A stretch of DNA of 35,934 nucleotides from Chloroflexota bacterium (GCA_024275195.1 JAJRZP010000048.1:1-35934); one strand, 5' to 3'. Shown: positions 8,914-16,026, counted from the first letter of the stretch. The notes: generated from the sequence alone by a model not told the origin. Made by a program: numbers and translations.

Positions 8914-9710
8914 GAACCGCCGGTCGCCATCATGTAGAAGAGCAGGATTACCGCAACTGCAATCGTTAGCTTAACCGACCACGAAACCCACTGCTTCTGA
9001 AACGCAGAAAAATGTTCGACTGATCGCCATTTCTTCCCACGCCAGGCCAGCTCATTTCCTTTGATGCCAAGATAGACGCTCGCAGTTCCCATAACTAAAA
9101 GCTGGGCGAGTGGTGGTAACAGTGCGGCACCAAACAGAATGGCGGTGTACGGCACGCCTGAGAATAACCCCCACACCGCCGGCATCAGGAACGCGGCCCA
9201 GTTCCACTTTTTGATTTCTTCCGGCACTTCGCCATCACGGGTGCCGGATGTGTTCTGGACCGGTGCATCAGGGGAAGCGAACGGATTCTCTTCTGAGATA
9301 GTTACGTCGAGCCGGAGGTCTGCGTCGGTACGGGGTTCGGAGCGGCGAGTGTCTGCCGGTTCCCCGGTTCGCGGCGCGACAGGTTTGCCACCGGGTGTCG
9401 AGACAGGGTTCAGGTCAGGCCGATATGTACGGGGTGTTGCAGCCGACGGGACCTGTATTTTCGGTTGTGGCTTCGGAGCGATGCGCACAGCATCGTGCAT
9501 CTCTGATCCACAAACCCAGCAGTAGGTGGAGCGCGTATTGTTCGCACTGCCGCATTTCGCACACGAGTTCAGCCCGTCGGACGGTGCGCCATCGGCTATC
9601 AGGCGCTCGCCACAGCGTGTGCAGGCGTACCCACCCTTTTCATTTTTGGTTCCGCAGTGGGCACAAAAGTGATGGTCACCGTCGATATGTTGTTCAGATG
9701 TATCTGCCAT
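8910..9710 (-). CDS. Double zinc-ribbon membrane protein
   Basis: A 266-residue protein of unknown function. Two zinc ribbons occupy the N-terminus: C16-x2-C19...C30-x2-C33 and C50-x2-C53...C64-x2-C67. A Pro/Thr/Arg-rich linker (about 75-165) follows, then KKWNWAAFLMPAVWGLFSG, which opens a membrane region of two to three segments, a charged GNELAWRGKKW stretch and a last membrane helix. The WNWAAF...GIKGNE..W region resembles DUF2628-like modules found in other bacteria. The topology suggests cytoplasmic ribbons tethered to the membrane. It may share a transcript with the downstream-oriented DapA-like gene behind it (97-base gap). Function is not known. Confidence 0.8.
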   Translation of the reverse strand: MADTSEQHIDGDHHFCAHCGTKNEKGGYACTRCGERLIADGAPSDGLNSCAKCGSANNTRSTYCWVCGSEMHDAVRIAPKPQPKIQVPSAATPRTYRPDLNPVSTPGGKPVAPRTGEPADTRRSEPRTDADLRLDVTISEENPFASPDAPVQNTSGTRDGEVPEEIKKWNWAAFLMPAVWGLFSGVPYTAILFGAALLPPLAQLLVMGTASVYLGIKGNELAWRGKKWRSVEHFSAFQKQWVSWSVKLTIAVAVILLFYMMATGGS

Positions 9711-9807
9711 GTGAGCTTAAGTTTAGAGATGTTCTGACGCTGTGTCGCTGTTGTCTATGAACTGAGGCGTTGTTCTGAGATCACTAAGAGAGGCTTTGAC
9801 CCGCGCG

Positions 9808-10719
9808 TTAGAGGTCGGAGACACCGAGATCGAGAGCGTGCAAGAGATCGCCAAGTTCTGCTCGTGTCGATTCATCGATAGGCGGGCTTGGAGGCCTCAC
9901 GTCGGCTGTTGTTACGAATCCCCGGCGTTTCATGATCTCTTTTCGGACAGCGAGACCAATCCCAGCAGAGTTTTCATAGCGAATCAAAGGTAGCCAACTG
10001 TAAAAGATACTCCTCGCTCGCTCGACGTCTCCATTGGAGATATATTTATGGATGGCTACCAGCACTTCGGGATAAGCAAAACCTGTCATCGTTCCAATGG
10101 CACCCCGGCGCAACTCCTCGAACAGGAACGCCCCACCGAGACCTCCGAAGATTCCCATAGCCCCACCCGTGACATCGATAACTTTAGTTATCTTCTGAGG
10201 AGTTGGCGGGTCTTCGAGTTTGAGGTATCTGGCATGAGGCAAATCGTCGTGGAGTTTGGCAATGAACTCCGGGTCGAGATGAACGCCAGTCTGATCCGGC
10301 AGATCCTGAACCACGATCGGGATACCCGTCACTTCTTCCGCTACCGCGTAGTAAGCGTACGTTGAGTCTGGGTTCGGCTTCGCCATTTTAGCCGGTGCAA
10401 TCATCACGGCAGTTGCCCCGGCCAATTCCGCATCAGTAACTCGGATCGCCAGCGCTCGACTGCTTTCAGCGCTGGCGCCAACGGTCACCGTGAGATCGGT
10501 TCCAGCAGCAGTCACCACTGCATCGACTATCGGCCCACGTTCGGCATCTGTTAGTCGGTGAGCTTCCCCCATCACTCCCAGTGCTACCACGCCAGTACAT
10601 CCTGCGTTTCTTGCTGCATCCACCAGACGCGTGAACGAGGCGATATCAACATCCCCATTCGCGTCGAATGGTGTCGGCAGCATGAAGTGAATTCCGCTTA
10701 GATCCCGATCAATTGCCAA
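9808..10719 (-). CDS. DapA/NAL-family aldolase or lyase, substrate unknown
   Basis: A 303-residue TIM-barrel protein of the dihydrodipicolinate synthase/N-acetylneuraminate lyase family, full length. The Schiff-base Lys is in YLKLEDPP (K167) and the Gly-rich strand is GVVALGVMGEAHRLT. Two residues differ from true DapA: the GTTGE pyruvate-binding motif reads GVMGE, and the Tyr of the YNVP motif is replaced (VVQDLP). It is therefore probably not a lysine-pathway dihydrodipicolinate synthase but a family member acting on another 2-keto acid, or a decarboxylase/dehydratase. No lysine genes are near. ATG start; the 309 bases beyond it are the divergent control region shared with the siroheme reductase. 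Confidence 0.85.
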   Translation of the reverse strand: MAIDRDLSGIHFMLPTPFDANGDVDIASFTRLVDAARNAGCTGVVALGVMGEAHRLTDAERGPIVDAVVTAAGTDLTVTVGASAESSRALAIRVTDAELAGATAVMIAPAKMAKPNPDSTYAYYAVAEEVTGIPIVVQDLPDQTGVHLDPEFIAKLHDDLPHARYLKLEDPPTPQKITKVIDVTGGAMGIFGGLGGAFLFEELRRGAIGTMTGFAYPEVLVAIHKYISNGDVERARSIFYSWLPLIRYENSAGIGLAVRKEIMKRRGFVTTADVRPPSPPIDESTRAELGDLLHALDLGVSDL

Positions 10720-10914
10720 TTTCGATGCTCCTCATTCAGATACAGCATGCACAGAATCAACGCCTATGGTGACCTCGCCCGTAGCCCGGCGCAAGGTTTG
10801 GTTGCATGGATCTGAAATTTCGATTCCCAACAACACAACGTCGATGAGTGCTAAAATCCGTTCTTAGTTATGCATATCTACTCATATACAGACTGCTGTT
10901 GTACTGATCGCTGA

Positions 10915-10983
10915 GCGGGGCCGGGCTATTCAGTGCCGGATTGTGTTCGCCCTGCCTGCAGAAGTCGTGGCAGGGTTTTTTTA
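10915..10983 (+). promoter_or_regulatory. Attenuator-like leader before siroheme reductase
   Basis: Two RNA pairings compete here. Bases 10915-10921 (GCGGGGC) can pair with 10949-10955 (GCCCTGC), seven pairs with one G-U, enclosing a small CCGG hairpin. The second partner overlaps the 5' arm of the terminator at 10950-10956, so the two structures cannot coexist. This antiterminator/terminator arrangement, 46 bases before a GTG start and with no plus-strand gene upstream to terminate, is what is expected of a riboswitch or protein-controlled attenuator. It does not match the T-box, S-box or cobalamin consensus as I remember them. The ligand is unknown. Confidence 0.5.
10950..10982 (+). terminator. 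Rho-independent terminator in leader of the reductase gene
   Basis: CCCTGCC (10950-10956) pairs perfectly with GGCAGGG (10969-10975) around a 12-base loop, followed directly by seven T. It is oriented to stop plus-strand transcription 46 bases before the reductase start. No gene on the plus strand precedes it, so it is most likely a regulatory (conditional) terminator. Confidence 0.8.
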
Positions 10984-11028
10984 TTGGAAATTTGTACGAG
11001 TATTTACGGATGAGAGAGGATCTGAACG

Positions 11029-12819
11029 GTGACCACTGGAAGAGTTGATACAAAAAACTGGATTCCGAATCCTGAGAACGCTCACGTACTGAAAATTGAT
11101 GGTCCAGAGATCGCGAATTTCGAGGATCAAGTTAGGCTTTTCCAATCTGGCGAAAAGGACGAAGTCGAGTTTCTCCGATTCCGACTACGTCAGGGCGTAT
11201 ACGGGCAACGCCAACCCGACCGCCAGATGATCAGGGTGAAACTTCCCTTTGGTGGCTTGACCGCCGATCAGATGGACGTTCTTGGTGAAGTCGCCGAGAA
11301 GTACACCCCTCTCAAAAAAGGACACATCACAACTCGGGAGAATGTGCAGTATCACCACGTGCCTCTCGGTGTGACCACCGATCTGCTGCGTGATCTGGGT
11401 GATGCCGGTATGTCGACACGAGAAGCATGTGGGAACGTCGTGCGCAACGTCGTTGCGGCGCCATCTGCCGGTGTCTCGAAAGATGAGGTGTTCGATGTAA
11501 CACCGTACGCCGCTGCCTACGCTCGATACTTCCTTCGCCACCCAACCACACAGAACATGCCTCGAAAGTCGAAGGTTGCGTTTTCCGGTTCTGAAAAAGA
11601 CGAAGCGATGGTGCTAATGCACGACGTTGGCATGGTTGCTCGAATACGGGACGGTAAGCGCGGATTTAAGATCGTCGTTGGTGGTGGATTGTCCACAAAT
11701 GCAATGATGGCCCAAACTCTACAAGAGTTCGTTCCGGCAGAAGACCTACTCAAGAACTGTGAAGCTCTGCTTCGCGTGTTCAACCGGCAGGACGAAGAAC
11801 GAAAAAGCATCGCAAAGGCCCGGATCAAGTTCACTATCGCTCGGCTCGGAATCGATAAGTTCCGAGAGATGGTCGACGAAGAGCTAAAAGGCGATTGGGC
11901 TAAAAAAGAGATCGATCTGGAATCGCTGATGTTCGTCGATGACGAGGAGGTTGATGCGCCGACTGTGCCGACCGATGCAACCCCGGAACCGACCGATGAT
12001 GCCGCTTACGAGAACTGGAAGCGAACCAACGTCGAGGCGCAACGGCAGGATGGCTTCAATCTGGTATATCTCAGGATTGAGCGCGGTGATGTTTACTCCA
12101 ACCAATGGTCTCAGCTCGCCGATATCGCCCGAAAATTCGCAGGTGGTCGAGCAAGAGTCGACCAGCAGCAAAACCTCGTATATCGCTGGGTTCGCAACGA
12201 GTCACTTTTTGGCATGTATCAGGCACTCGGAGCGATCGGGTTCAGTGCAGCCGGCCGAGAGACCATCCGGGACGTGGTAACGTGTCCGGGAACAGACTCC
12301 TGCAAACTGGGGATCACTTCTTCGATGGGCCTGAACAAGGCACTCGGCGAGATGCTCGATGGAATGGATGACATCGATCCACTGGTCGAGAAGATGCACA
12401 TCAAGGCAAGTGGTTGTCCGAATTCCTGTGGCCAACATCACATCGCAAGTATTGGCTTCCACGGCGCAGTGATGAAAGGCCCCGGCGGTCAGATTCCTGC
12501 CTATGAACTCTTCCTCGGCGGTCGCTCAAACGAAGAGGCCGGAACGAAAATTGGTGCGCGCGTGAAGGCAAGAATTCCCGCCCGGCGTGCTCCCGAAGCT
12601 CTCAAGAAGGTGTTGGACACCTACCTAGCGGAACGAAATGAAGGCGAAGAGTTTGCGGACTTTATCGAGCGATTCGGTGTCGCAAGATTCGAAGAGGAGT
12701 TTGGCAAGCTGAAGGCAGAGGTCGGGCCGCTCGATCGTGAGAATATCCAGACCTACATGGACTGGGGCAAGACAGTCGTTTACAAACTGGAACGGGGAGA
12801 GGGTGAGTGCGCGGTTTAA
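11029..12819 (+). CDS. Ferredoxin-dependent nitrite/sulfite reductase (siroheme, 4Fe-4S)
   Basis: A 596-residue siroheme reductase that performs a six-electron reduction of nitrite to ammonia or sulfite to sulfide. The cluster/siroheme ligands are all present: C419 and C425 in TCPGTDSC, and C463 and C467 in KASGCPNSCGQH. The two tandem ferredoxin-like half-domains are seen as FLRFRLRQGVYGQRQPDRQM near the N-terminus and FNLVYLRIERGDVYSNQW in the second half. An acidic linker (DDEEVDAPTVPTDATPEPTDD, about residue 305-325) separates them. GTG start with an upstream GAGAGGA. Sequence alone does not decide between NirA and Sir; the lack of nitrate genes nearby and the 7Fe ferredoxin 1.5 kb downstream fit assimilatory sulfite reduction. 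Expression is probably set by the leader terminator. Confidence 0.92.
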   Translation: MTTGRVDTKNWIPNPENAHVLKIDGPEIANFEDQVRLFQSGEKDEVEFLRFRLRQGVYGQRQPDRQMIRVKLPFGGLTADQMDVLGEVAEKYTPLKKGHITTRENVQYHHVPLGVTTDLLRDLGDAGMSTREACGNVVRNVVAAPSAGVSKDEVFDVTPYAAAYARYFLRHPTTQNMPRKSKVAFSGSEKDEAMVLMHDVGMVARIRDGKRGFKIVVGGGLSTNAMMAQTLQEFVPAEDLLKNCEALLRVFNRQDEERKSIAKARIKFTIARLGIDKFREMVDEELKGDWAKKEIDLESLMFVDDEEVDAPTVPTDATPEPTDDAAYENWKRTNVEAQRQDGFNLVYLRIERGDVYSNQWSQLADIARKFAGGRARVDQQQNLVYRWVRNESLFGMYQALGAIGFSAAGRETIRDVVTCPGTDSCKLGITSSMGLNKALGEMLDGMDDIDPLVEKMHIKASGCPNSCGQHHIASIGFHGAVMKGPGGQIPAYELFLGGRSNEEAGTKIGARVKARIPARRAPEALKKVLDTYLAERNEGEEFADFIERFGVARFEEEFGKLKAEVGPLDRENIQTYMDWGKTVVYKLERGEGECAV

Positions 12820-12845
12820 CCTGCGAAAACTACTTCTGTTGAAAT

Positions 12846-12883
12846 GAGAACGGGCGATCACTCCACTGTGGTCGCCCATTCTC
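12846..12883. terminator. Strong hairpin between convergent genes
   Basis: GAGAA-C-GGGCGATCAC pairs with GTGGTCGCCC-A-TTCTC around a six-base loop, giving about 15 pairs with one C-A mismatch and one G-U. There is no T tract on the plus strand. Its place between the reductase stop and the stop of the convergent small membrane-protein gene suits a bidirectional terminator or 3'-end stabiliser. Confidence 0.6.
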
Positions 12884-12906
12884 GTTAACGTCAGATGGCG
12901 CGTGCC

Positions 12907-13413
12907 CTACTGCTTATCATCTCTGTCGTCATCAGGTGCTCGGAAGTCGATTATCTTGCCACGGTGCTGCTGTGTTGGCTTCTCGTCGATTCGGCGCCCT
13001 CTCCAGTATTTCACCTGTGGTTCGATCTTCTGTGATTTCTTCGTCTCTCCGCTCCGGCCGAACAGTCCTCTCCTCGCTCCCAGATTCCGGGTTCCTGGAG
13101 TGCCACTTCGGAACCATAGGACATAACCCGTTATCGCCAGAGCCATCCCCAGGATTGCCAGTGGAATTTTCGCAACTGGTGTAAATGCGGCGACGGCGAG
13201 CAACAGTACCCCTCCAATGATCACGTTACCGGGATTGATCTTGATCTTGGCGGCTCGATTCGGTTTTTTTCGCTTCGGTACATTGGGCGAGAACGGCTCG
13301 AATGATCGACGCCTGTCCGAAGATCGTGGCCGAGCCGTTGAATCGGTCGTCCCACTCTCAGATTGTTCGAGTATCTTGTCTATTTCGCGTTCGAATTTGG
13401 ATTTGTCGGGCAT
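12907..13413 (-). CDS. Small two-helix membrane protein, function unknown
   Basis: A 168-residue protein I do not recognise. The first 70 residues are hydrophilic and basic (EREIDKILEQSESGTTDST..., then FEPFSPNVPKRKKPNR). Two membrane segments follow (VIIGGVLLLAVAAFTPVA and IPLAILGMALAITGYVLWF, about residues 80-120), separated by a very short turn, so both ends face the same side, probably the cytoplasm. The C-terminal 50 residues are rich in Arg/Lys and end in an Asp-rich tail. It is divergent from the HemQ-like gene with a 105-base gap. No catalytic motif is visible. Confidence 0.75.
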   Translation of the reverse strand: MPDKSKFEREIDKILEQSESGTTDSTARPRSSDRRRSFEPFSPNVPKRKKPNRAAKIKINPGNVIIGGVLLLAVAAFTPVAKIPLAILGMALAITGYVLWFRSGTPGTRNLGARRGLFGRSGETKKSQKIEPQVKYWRGRRIDEKPTQQHRGKIIDFRAPDDDRDDKQ

Positions 13414-13446
13414 TGGTGAATACTACCTAGTAGCGGGAATTCACGT

Positions 13447-13455
13447 TGCTATACT
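13447..13455 (+). promoter_or_regulatory. Extended -10 promoter candidate for HemQ-like gene
   Basis: TGC-TATACT is a good extended -10 element in the 105-base gap between divergent genes, about 64 bases before the ATG at 13519. No clear -35 is visible, which is common for extended -10 promoters. Confidence 0.45.
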
Positions 13456-13518
13456 CAAAATCCCACAGTTGCAATCATCGCGCATCAACACCCTCACCAG
13501 TTCCCTACACGAGTCAAA

Positions 13519-14190
13519 ATGCCAGATATCGAGTACGACAATTTTCTCAAGATCTCACTGTTCAAGCTTGGATTGGAATTCCGGCGGTTGGACGCCGATG
13601 AGCGAGAAAAAGGAAAAAAGGAGTTTGCGGACTTGATCGGTGATCTCTCCACGAGCGACGCTGTGCGTACTTACAGTACAGTCGGCACCCGCTCGGATGC
13701 CGACTTGATGCTTGTGCAGGACTCTCAATCGGTCGACACATTCCACGAAACCGCGAAACGTATCAACCAGACTCTGCTCGGCAGTTACCTTGAGCAGTCG
13801 TACTCCTACCTTTCGATCAGGCGCAAGAGTCGGTACAAGCACGGTGGTGGTGCGCCTGAACTCAAAGATGACTACAAGTACATGGTCGTCTATCCGATGA
13901 CAAAGACTCGGCCCTGGTACGAGAAGTCGATGAAGGAGCGTCAGGAAATGATGAACGATCATTTCCGCGTCGGGAAAAACTATCCGATGGTCAAGATCAA
14001 CACGTCCTACGCATTTGGACTGGACGATACCGAGTTTGTGCTTAGCTTCGAAATGGACGATCCGTCGGATTTTGTGTCGCTGGTGATGGATCTACGTGAA
14101 GTTCCGGCTGCGCAGTACACAGCAACAGAGATTCCGATCTTCACGACAATCCGAATGCCAATAACCGAGGCATTGGACGCGATGGCTTAG
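13519..14190 (+). CDS. hemQ: Chlorite dismutase-family protein, probable coproheme decarboxylase
   Basis: A 223-residue protein of the dimeric alpha/beta barrel chlorite dismutase family. Diagnostic parts are YPMTKTRPWYEKSMKERQ, the heme-ligand His (H148) in MNDHFRVGKNYP, the strand TSYAFGLDDTEFVLSFE, and the ending IPIFTTIRM. In most bacteria without chlorite respiration this family is HemQ/ChdC, which decarboxylates coproheme III to heme b with peroxide in the coproporphyrin-dependent pathway. The Arg that true chlorite dismutases hold over the heme does not appear in the matching stretch (AAQYTATEIPIF), which supports HemQ, though I aligned by eye. No other heme genes lie in the window. 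The gene symbol is given by family and is not proved. Confidence 0.8.
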   Translation: MPDIEYDNFLKISLFKLGLEFRRLDADEREKGKKEFADLIGDLSTSDAVRTYSTVGTRSDADLMLVQDSQSVDTFHETAKRINQTLLGSYLEQSYSYLSIRRKSRYKHGGGAPELKDDYKYMVVYPMTKTRPWYEKSMKERQEMMNDHFRVGKNYPMVKINTSYAFGLDDTEFVLSFEMDDPSDFVSLVMDLREVPAAQYTATEIPIFTTIRMPITEALDAMA

Positions 14191-14219
14191 ATCGTAAGTT
14201 GATCTGTCGCAGAGATAAA

Positions 14220-14247
14220 AAAAGCCCCGGTATTTCACGGAGCTTTT
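14220..14247. terminator. Bidirectional rho-independent terminator
   Basis: AAAAGCCCCG and CGGAGCTTTT form a 10-position stem (one C-A mismatch) around a GTATTTCA-type loop. With A-rich and T-rich outer arms it can work on both strands. It lies between the convergent HemQ-like and ferredoxin genes. Confidence 0.75.
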
Positions 14248-14268
14248 CCATTCATGCAGAACTTCCGA

Positions 14269-14535
14269 TCAGGCGTTCATGCCCGGCTCCGAAGAGTCGT
14301 AATCGTAGTCGTAGTTCAACTTGATGAACTCCTGCTGGTCTAGAGGAACCTGATCTTCCGGGAAGATCGCGTTCACAGGGCAGACCGGCTCGCAGGCCGC
14401 GCAGTCGATACATTCATCTGGACTGATGAAAAGCTGGTTGTCGCCAGGTTTCGAGTAAATACAGTCGACTGGACATACGTCCACGCACGCACCGTCTTTT
14501 ACGTCGACACAATCCTTGGCGATGATGTAGGTCAT
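14269..14535 (-). CDS. fdxA: 7Fe-type ferredoxin (3Fe-4S/4Fe-4S)
   Basis: An 88-residue low-potential electron carrier. Cysteines are at 9, 17, 21, 25 and 42, 45, 48, 52, giving C-x7-C-x3-CP and C-x2-C-x2-C-x3-CP. The widened first motif is that of the Thermus/Azotobacter seven-iron ferredoxins, in which one site holds 3Fe-4S. The C-terminal tail is acidic ([12 protein letters not shown]), usual for docking on basic partner surfaces. It starts MTYIIAKDC. It could supply electrons to the siroheme reductase 1.5 kb away. It follows the A-type Fe-S protein gene on the same strand, and a 162-base gap with a hairpin separates them. Confidence 0.93.
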   Translation of the reverse strand: MTYIIAKDCVDVKDGACVDVCPVDCIYSKPGDNQLFISPDECIDCAACEPVCPVNAIFPEDQVPLDQQEFIKLNYDYDYDSSEPGMNA

Positions 14536-14632
14536 CCGATGAGGCTCCTGAAGTGTTGCGACCAGTTCCTGGCTGGCCAGTATCGTGGCAAATTCACGGC
14601 AGAGTATACGTTTCCGCGACCCGCCGTAAACA

Positions 14633-14669
14633 GGCTGGCAAGCCTATGTTTCCACCGGACATGCCAGCC
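14633..14669. repeat. Inverted repeat between A-type Fe-S gene and ferredoxin gene
   Basis: GGCTGGCA (14633-14640) and TGCCAGCC (14662-14669) are perfect 8-base arms. Inside them, ATGT (14646-14649) and ACAT (14659-14662) could extend the stem past a five-base bulge. No T tract follows on the minus strand. It could be an intercistronic processing or partial-termination hairpin that sets different levels of the two gene products. Confidence 0.5.
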
Positions 14670-14697
14670 AACAATCAAACAAAGATCAACTAACGGG

Positions 14698-15096
14698 TTA
14701 GTGTCCGCCGCAGGCGCAACTTTCGCCGCCACCGCCACCGCAGCCTCCGCCGCCGCCACCACCGCAACCTCCACCACCACAGGCACAGCCGGATGAGAAA
14801 TTGGGGTTAGAGATTACGAAGCCGGAACGCTCGAATCCTTCGACGTAGTCGATACTCGATCCTTCGAGCATCGGGGCGCTTTCTTCATCGATCAGGGCTT
14901 TTACATTGCCCTTGATGACAGTGTCGGATTCGGAAGGGGTCTCTTCCAGCCCGAATACATATTCGATGCCACCGTGATCGTCAGTCGCAACAGCGATACG
15001 AAGGTACTGACCTTCAGCATCCTGTTCTTTTAGAACTTCGAGCAACTTCGTCGTTGCCGCCTCGGTGAACTCTACAACGGTCGTCGAACTGACCAT
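14698..15096 (-). CDS. A-type Fe-S carrier-like protein (IscA/ErpA/HesB fold) with Cys/Gly-rich tail
   Basis: A 132-residue protein. The first 100 residues follow the HesB/IscA fold (VEFTEAATTKLLEVL at the start, then LRIAVATDDHGGIEYVF, DEESAPMLEGSSIDYVEG and SGFVISNPN). In IscA/ErpA three Cys bind the cluster: one in GGCSGF and two in the C-terminal CGCG. Here the first site reads DDHGG, so Cys is replaced by His (H41). The CxC pair is kept as C104/C106 but runs into a Gly-rich tail of about 26 residues with four more Cys (111, 119, 127, 129) and a terminal His. GGAG precedes the ATG. It may be an Fe-S or metal carrier with altered ligation. Its position before a ferredoxin gene supports an Fe-S role. 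Confidence 0.82.
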   Translation of the reverse strand: MVSSTTVVEFTEAATTKLLEVLKEQDAEGQYLRIAVATDDHGGIEYVFGLEETPSESDTVIKGNVKALIDEESAPMLEGSSIDYVEGFERSGFVISNPNFSSGCACGGGGCGGGGGGGCGGGGGESCACGGH

Positions 15097-15414
15097 TTTG
15101 TACTCCAGATTGCCTTACGTAAGGTGATTTTGAGTTGTCCTAACTACTTTACGCGCATAATTAGCGAAAAGTACAGGCTTCGAATATGAGGAAGATGTGG
15201 GCAAATCTTCACGAGATTAGTACAGCCATTCGTCCCCGGTAAGCGGATTCCGGCGGTATCATTTGTGGCATGATGCGAAATCGCCGGTAATATGACCGGC
15301 AGTTTCGGCACCTAGTGGAAACGATTTCTGTCTTCCCCGGAAATGCTCTACTCGAACACATTCATGTTCAGTGTAGACCCAACAACGTCGTTAGGAAAAT
15401 TGGATTAACCTCGA
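15097..15414. other. 318-base divergent intergenic region
   Basis: The region lies between the A-type Fe-S gene (-) and the Lrp-type regulator (+). It contains the palindrome described separately and a second inverted repeat, GCCGGT (15283-15288)/ACCGGC (15295-15300). No ORF or RNA gene is seen. Promoters for both genes should be here, but I could not pick clear elements. Confidence 0.6.
15113..15124. promoter_or_regulatory. Perfect 12-bp palindrome, candidate operator
   Basis: CCTTACGTAAGG is a perfect inverted repeat 16 bases upstream of the ATG of the A-type Fe-S gene, close to where its transcript would start or its ribosome binding site sits. This suits a repressor operator. It does not match the IscR or Fur consensus as I recall them. 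Confidence 0.45.
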
Positions 15415-15855
15415 ATGGACGAACTCGACCGAAAGATAATTAGCCTGCTTGAACGGAACGGACGCGCATCCAACGCTCGAATCGCTCGTGACGTTGGTGT
15501 AAGCGAAGGCACGGTCCGAAGGCGTTTAAAGCGCCTCATCAGCGAACAGATCATTAACGTGATCGCACTTCCCGACCCTCGGAAGTTGGGATACAACTCC
15601 GAAGCCCTCATCGGCGTGCAGGTCGATCCTGACAAAGTAGATGAGGTTGCTACAAAAATGGCAAATCTTGAGCACACTCGTTGGGTTACCGTTACGACAG
15701 GAACCTACGATGTGTTCGCATGGGCGACATTGCCCAATGCCGAGGCTCTTGGACGGTTCCTACGTGACGAAGTCGGTGCCATCGATGGTGTGCGTCGCAC
15801 GGAAACATTCGTGAACCTTCAGGTCATGAAGCGAGAGTTCGGTATTCCTGCCTGA
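15415..15855 (+). CDS. Lrp/AsnC-family transcriptional regulator
   Basis: A 146-residue feast/famine regulator. The N-terminal helix-turn-helix is clear (DRKIISLLERNGRASNARIA, then VGVSEGTVRRRLKRL), and the C-terminal RAM domain (about residues 65-140) binds small effectors, usually amino acids, and makes the octamer. The length is normal for AsnC/Lrp. The target is unknown. It is followed by its own terminator, so it does not share a transcript with bioY, but autoregulation or control of the divergent Fe-S gene is possible because they share an upstream region. No good ribosome binding site is seen before the ATG. Confidence 0.93.
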   Translation: MDELDRKIISLLERNGRASNARIARDVGVSEGTVRRRLKRLISEQIINVIALPDPRKLGYNSEALIGVQVDPDKVDEVATKMANLEHTRWVTVTTGTYDVFAWATLPNAEALGRFLRDEVGAIDGVRRTETFVNLQVMKREFGIPA

Positions 15856-15880
15856 ACCACCGCGTATCGATTCGATAACA

Positions 15881-15920
15881 ACGAGATGTCTTTTTCGCAA
15901 TGAGGCATCTCGTTTTGTTT
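15881..15920 (+). terminator. Rho-independent terminator after Lrp-type gene
   Basis: ACGAGATG (15881-15888) pairs perfectly with CATCTCGT (15906-15913) and runs into TTTTGTTT, a typical intrinsic terminator 26 bases after the stop codon. Confidence 0.8.
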
Positions 15921-16006
15921 AACACCCGTAGTTTCTACACCAAATATAATCAATCATCAGCACCTTCGTTTCGGCCGTTTGTAGTCGGAAATCGAGGTCG
16001 CTGGCG

Positions 16007-16026
16007 GGTACTCTGGTAAGTACCAG
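16007..16026. promoter_or_regulatory. Overlapping dyads upstream of bioY
   Basis: GGTACT/AGTACC (16007-16012, 16019-16024) and CTGGTA/TACCAG (16013-16018, 16021-16026) are perfect six-base dyads that share bases and lie about 50 bases before the bioY ATG. They could be an operator or alternative leader hairpins. They do not match the BirA or BioR operators that I know. Confidence 0.35.

Larger units (their letters stand above)
10720..11028. other. 309-base divergent intergenic region
   Basis: This region lies between the divergent DapA-like and siroheme reductase genes. The right half holds the leader and terminator described separately. TAAAAT at 10852-10857 could be a plus-strand -10 element, but no convincing -35 is seen. 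GAGAGGA at about 11012-11018 is a plausible ribosome binding site for the GTG at 11029. I see no gene in the left half. Confidence 0.6.

Noticed and set aside
9139-9760. Long plus-strand ORFs opposite the zinc-ribbon gene.
   Set aside because: They are antisense shadows; the minus-strand frame has zinc ribbons and membrane segments.
14700-14790. GC-rich CCG/CCA tract as a microsatellite.
   Set aside because: It is the coding sequence of the Gly/Cys tail of the A-type Fe-S protein in its minus-strand frame.
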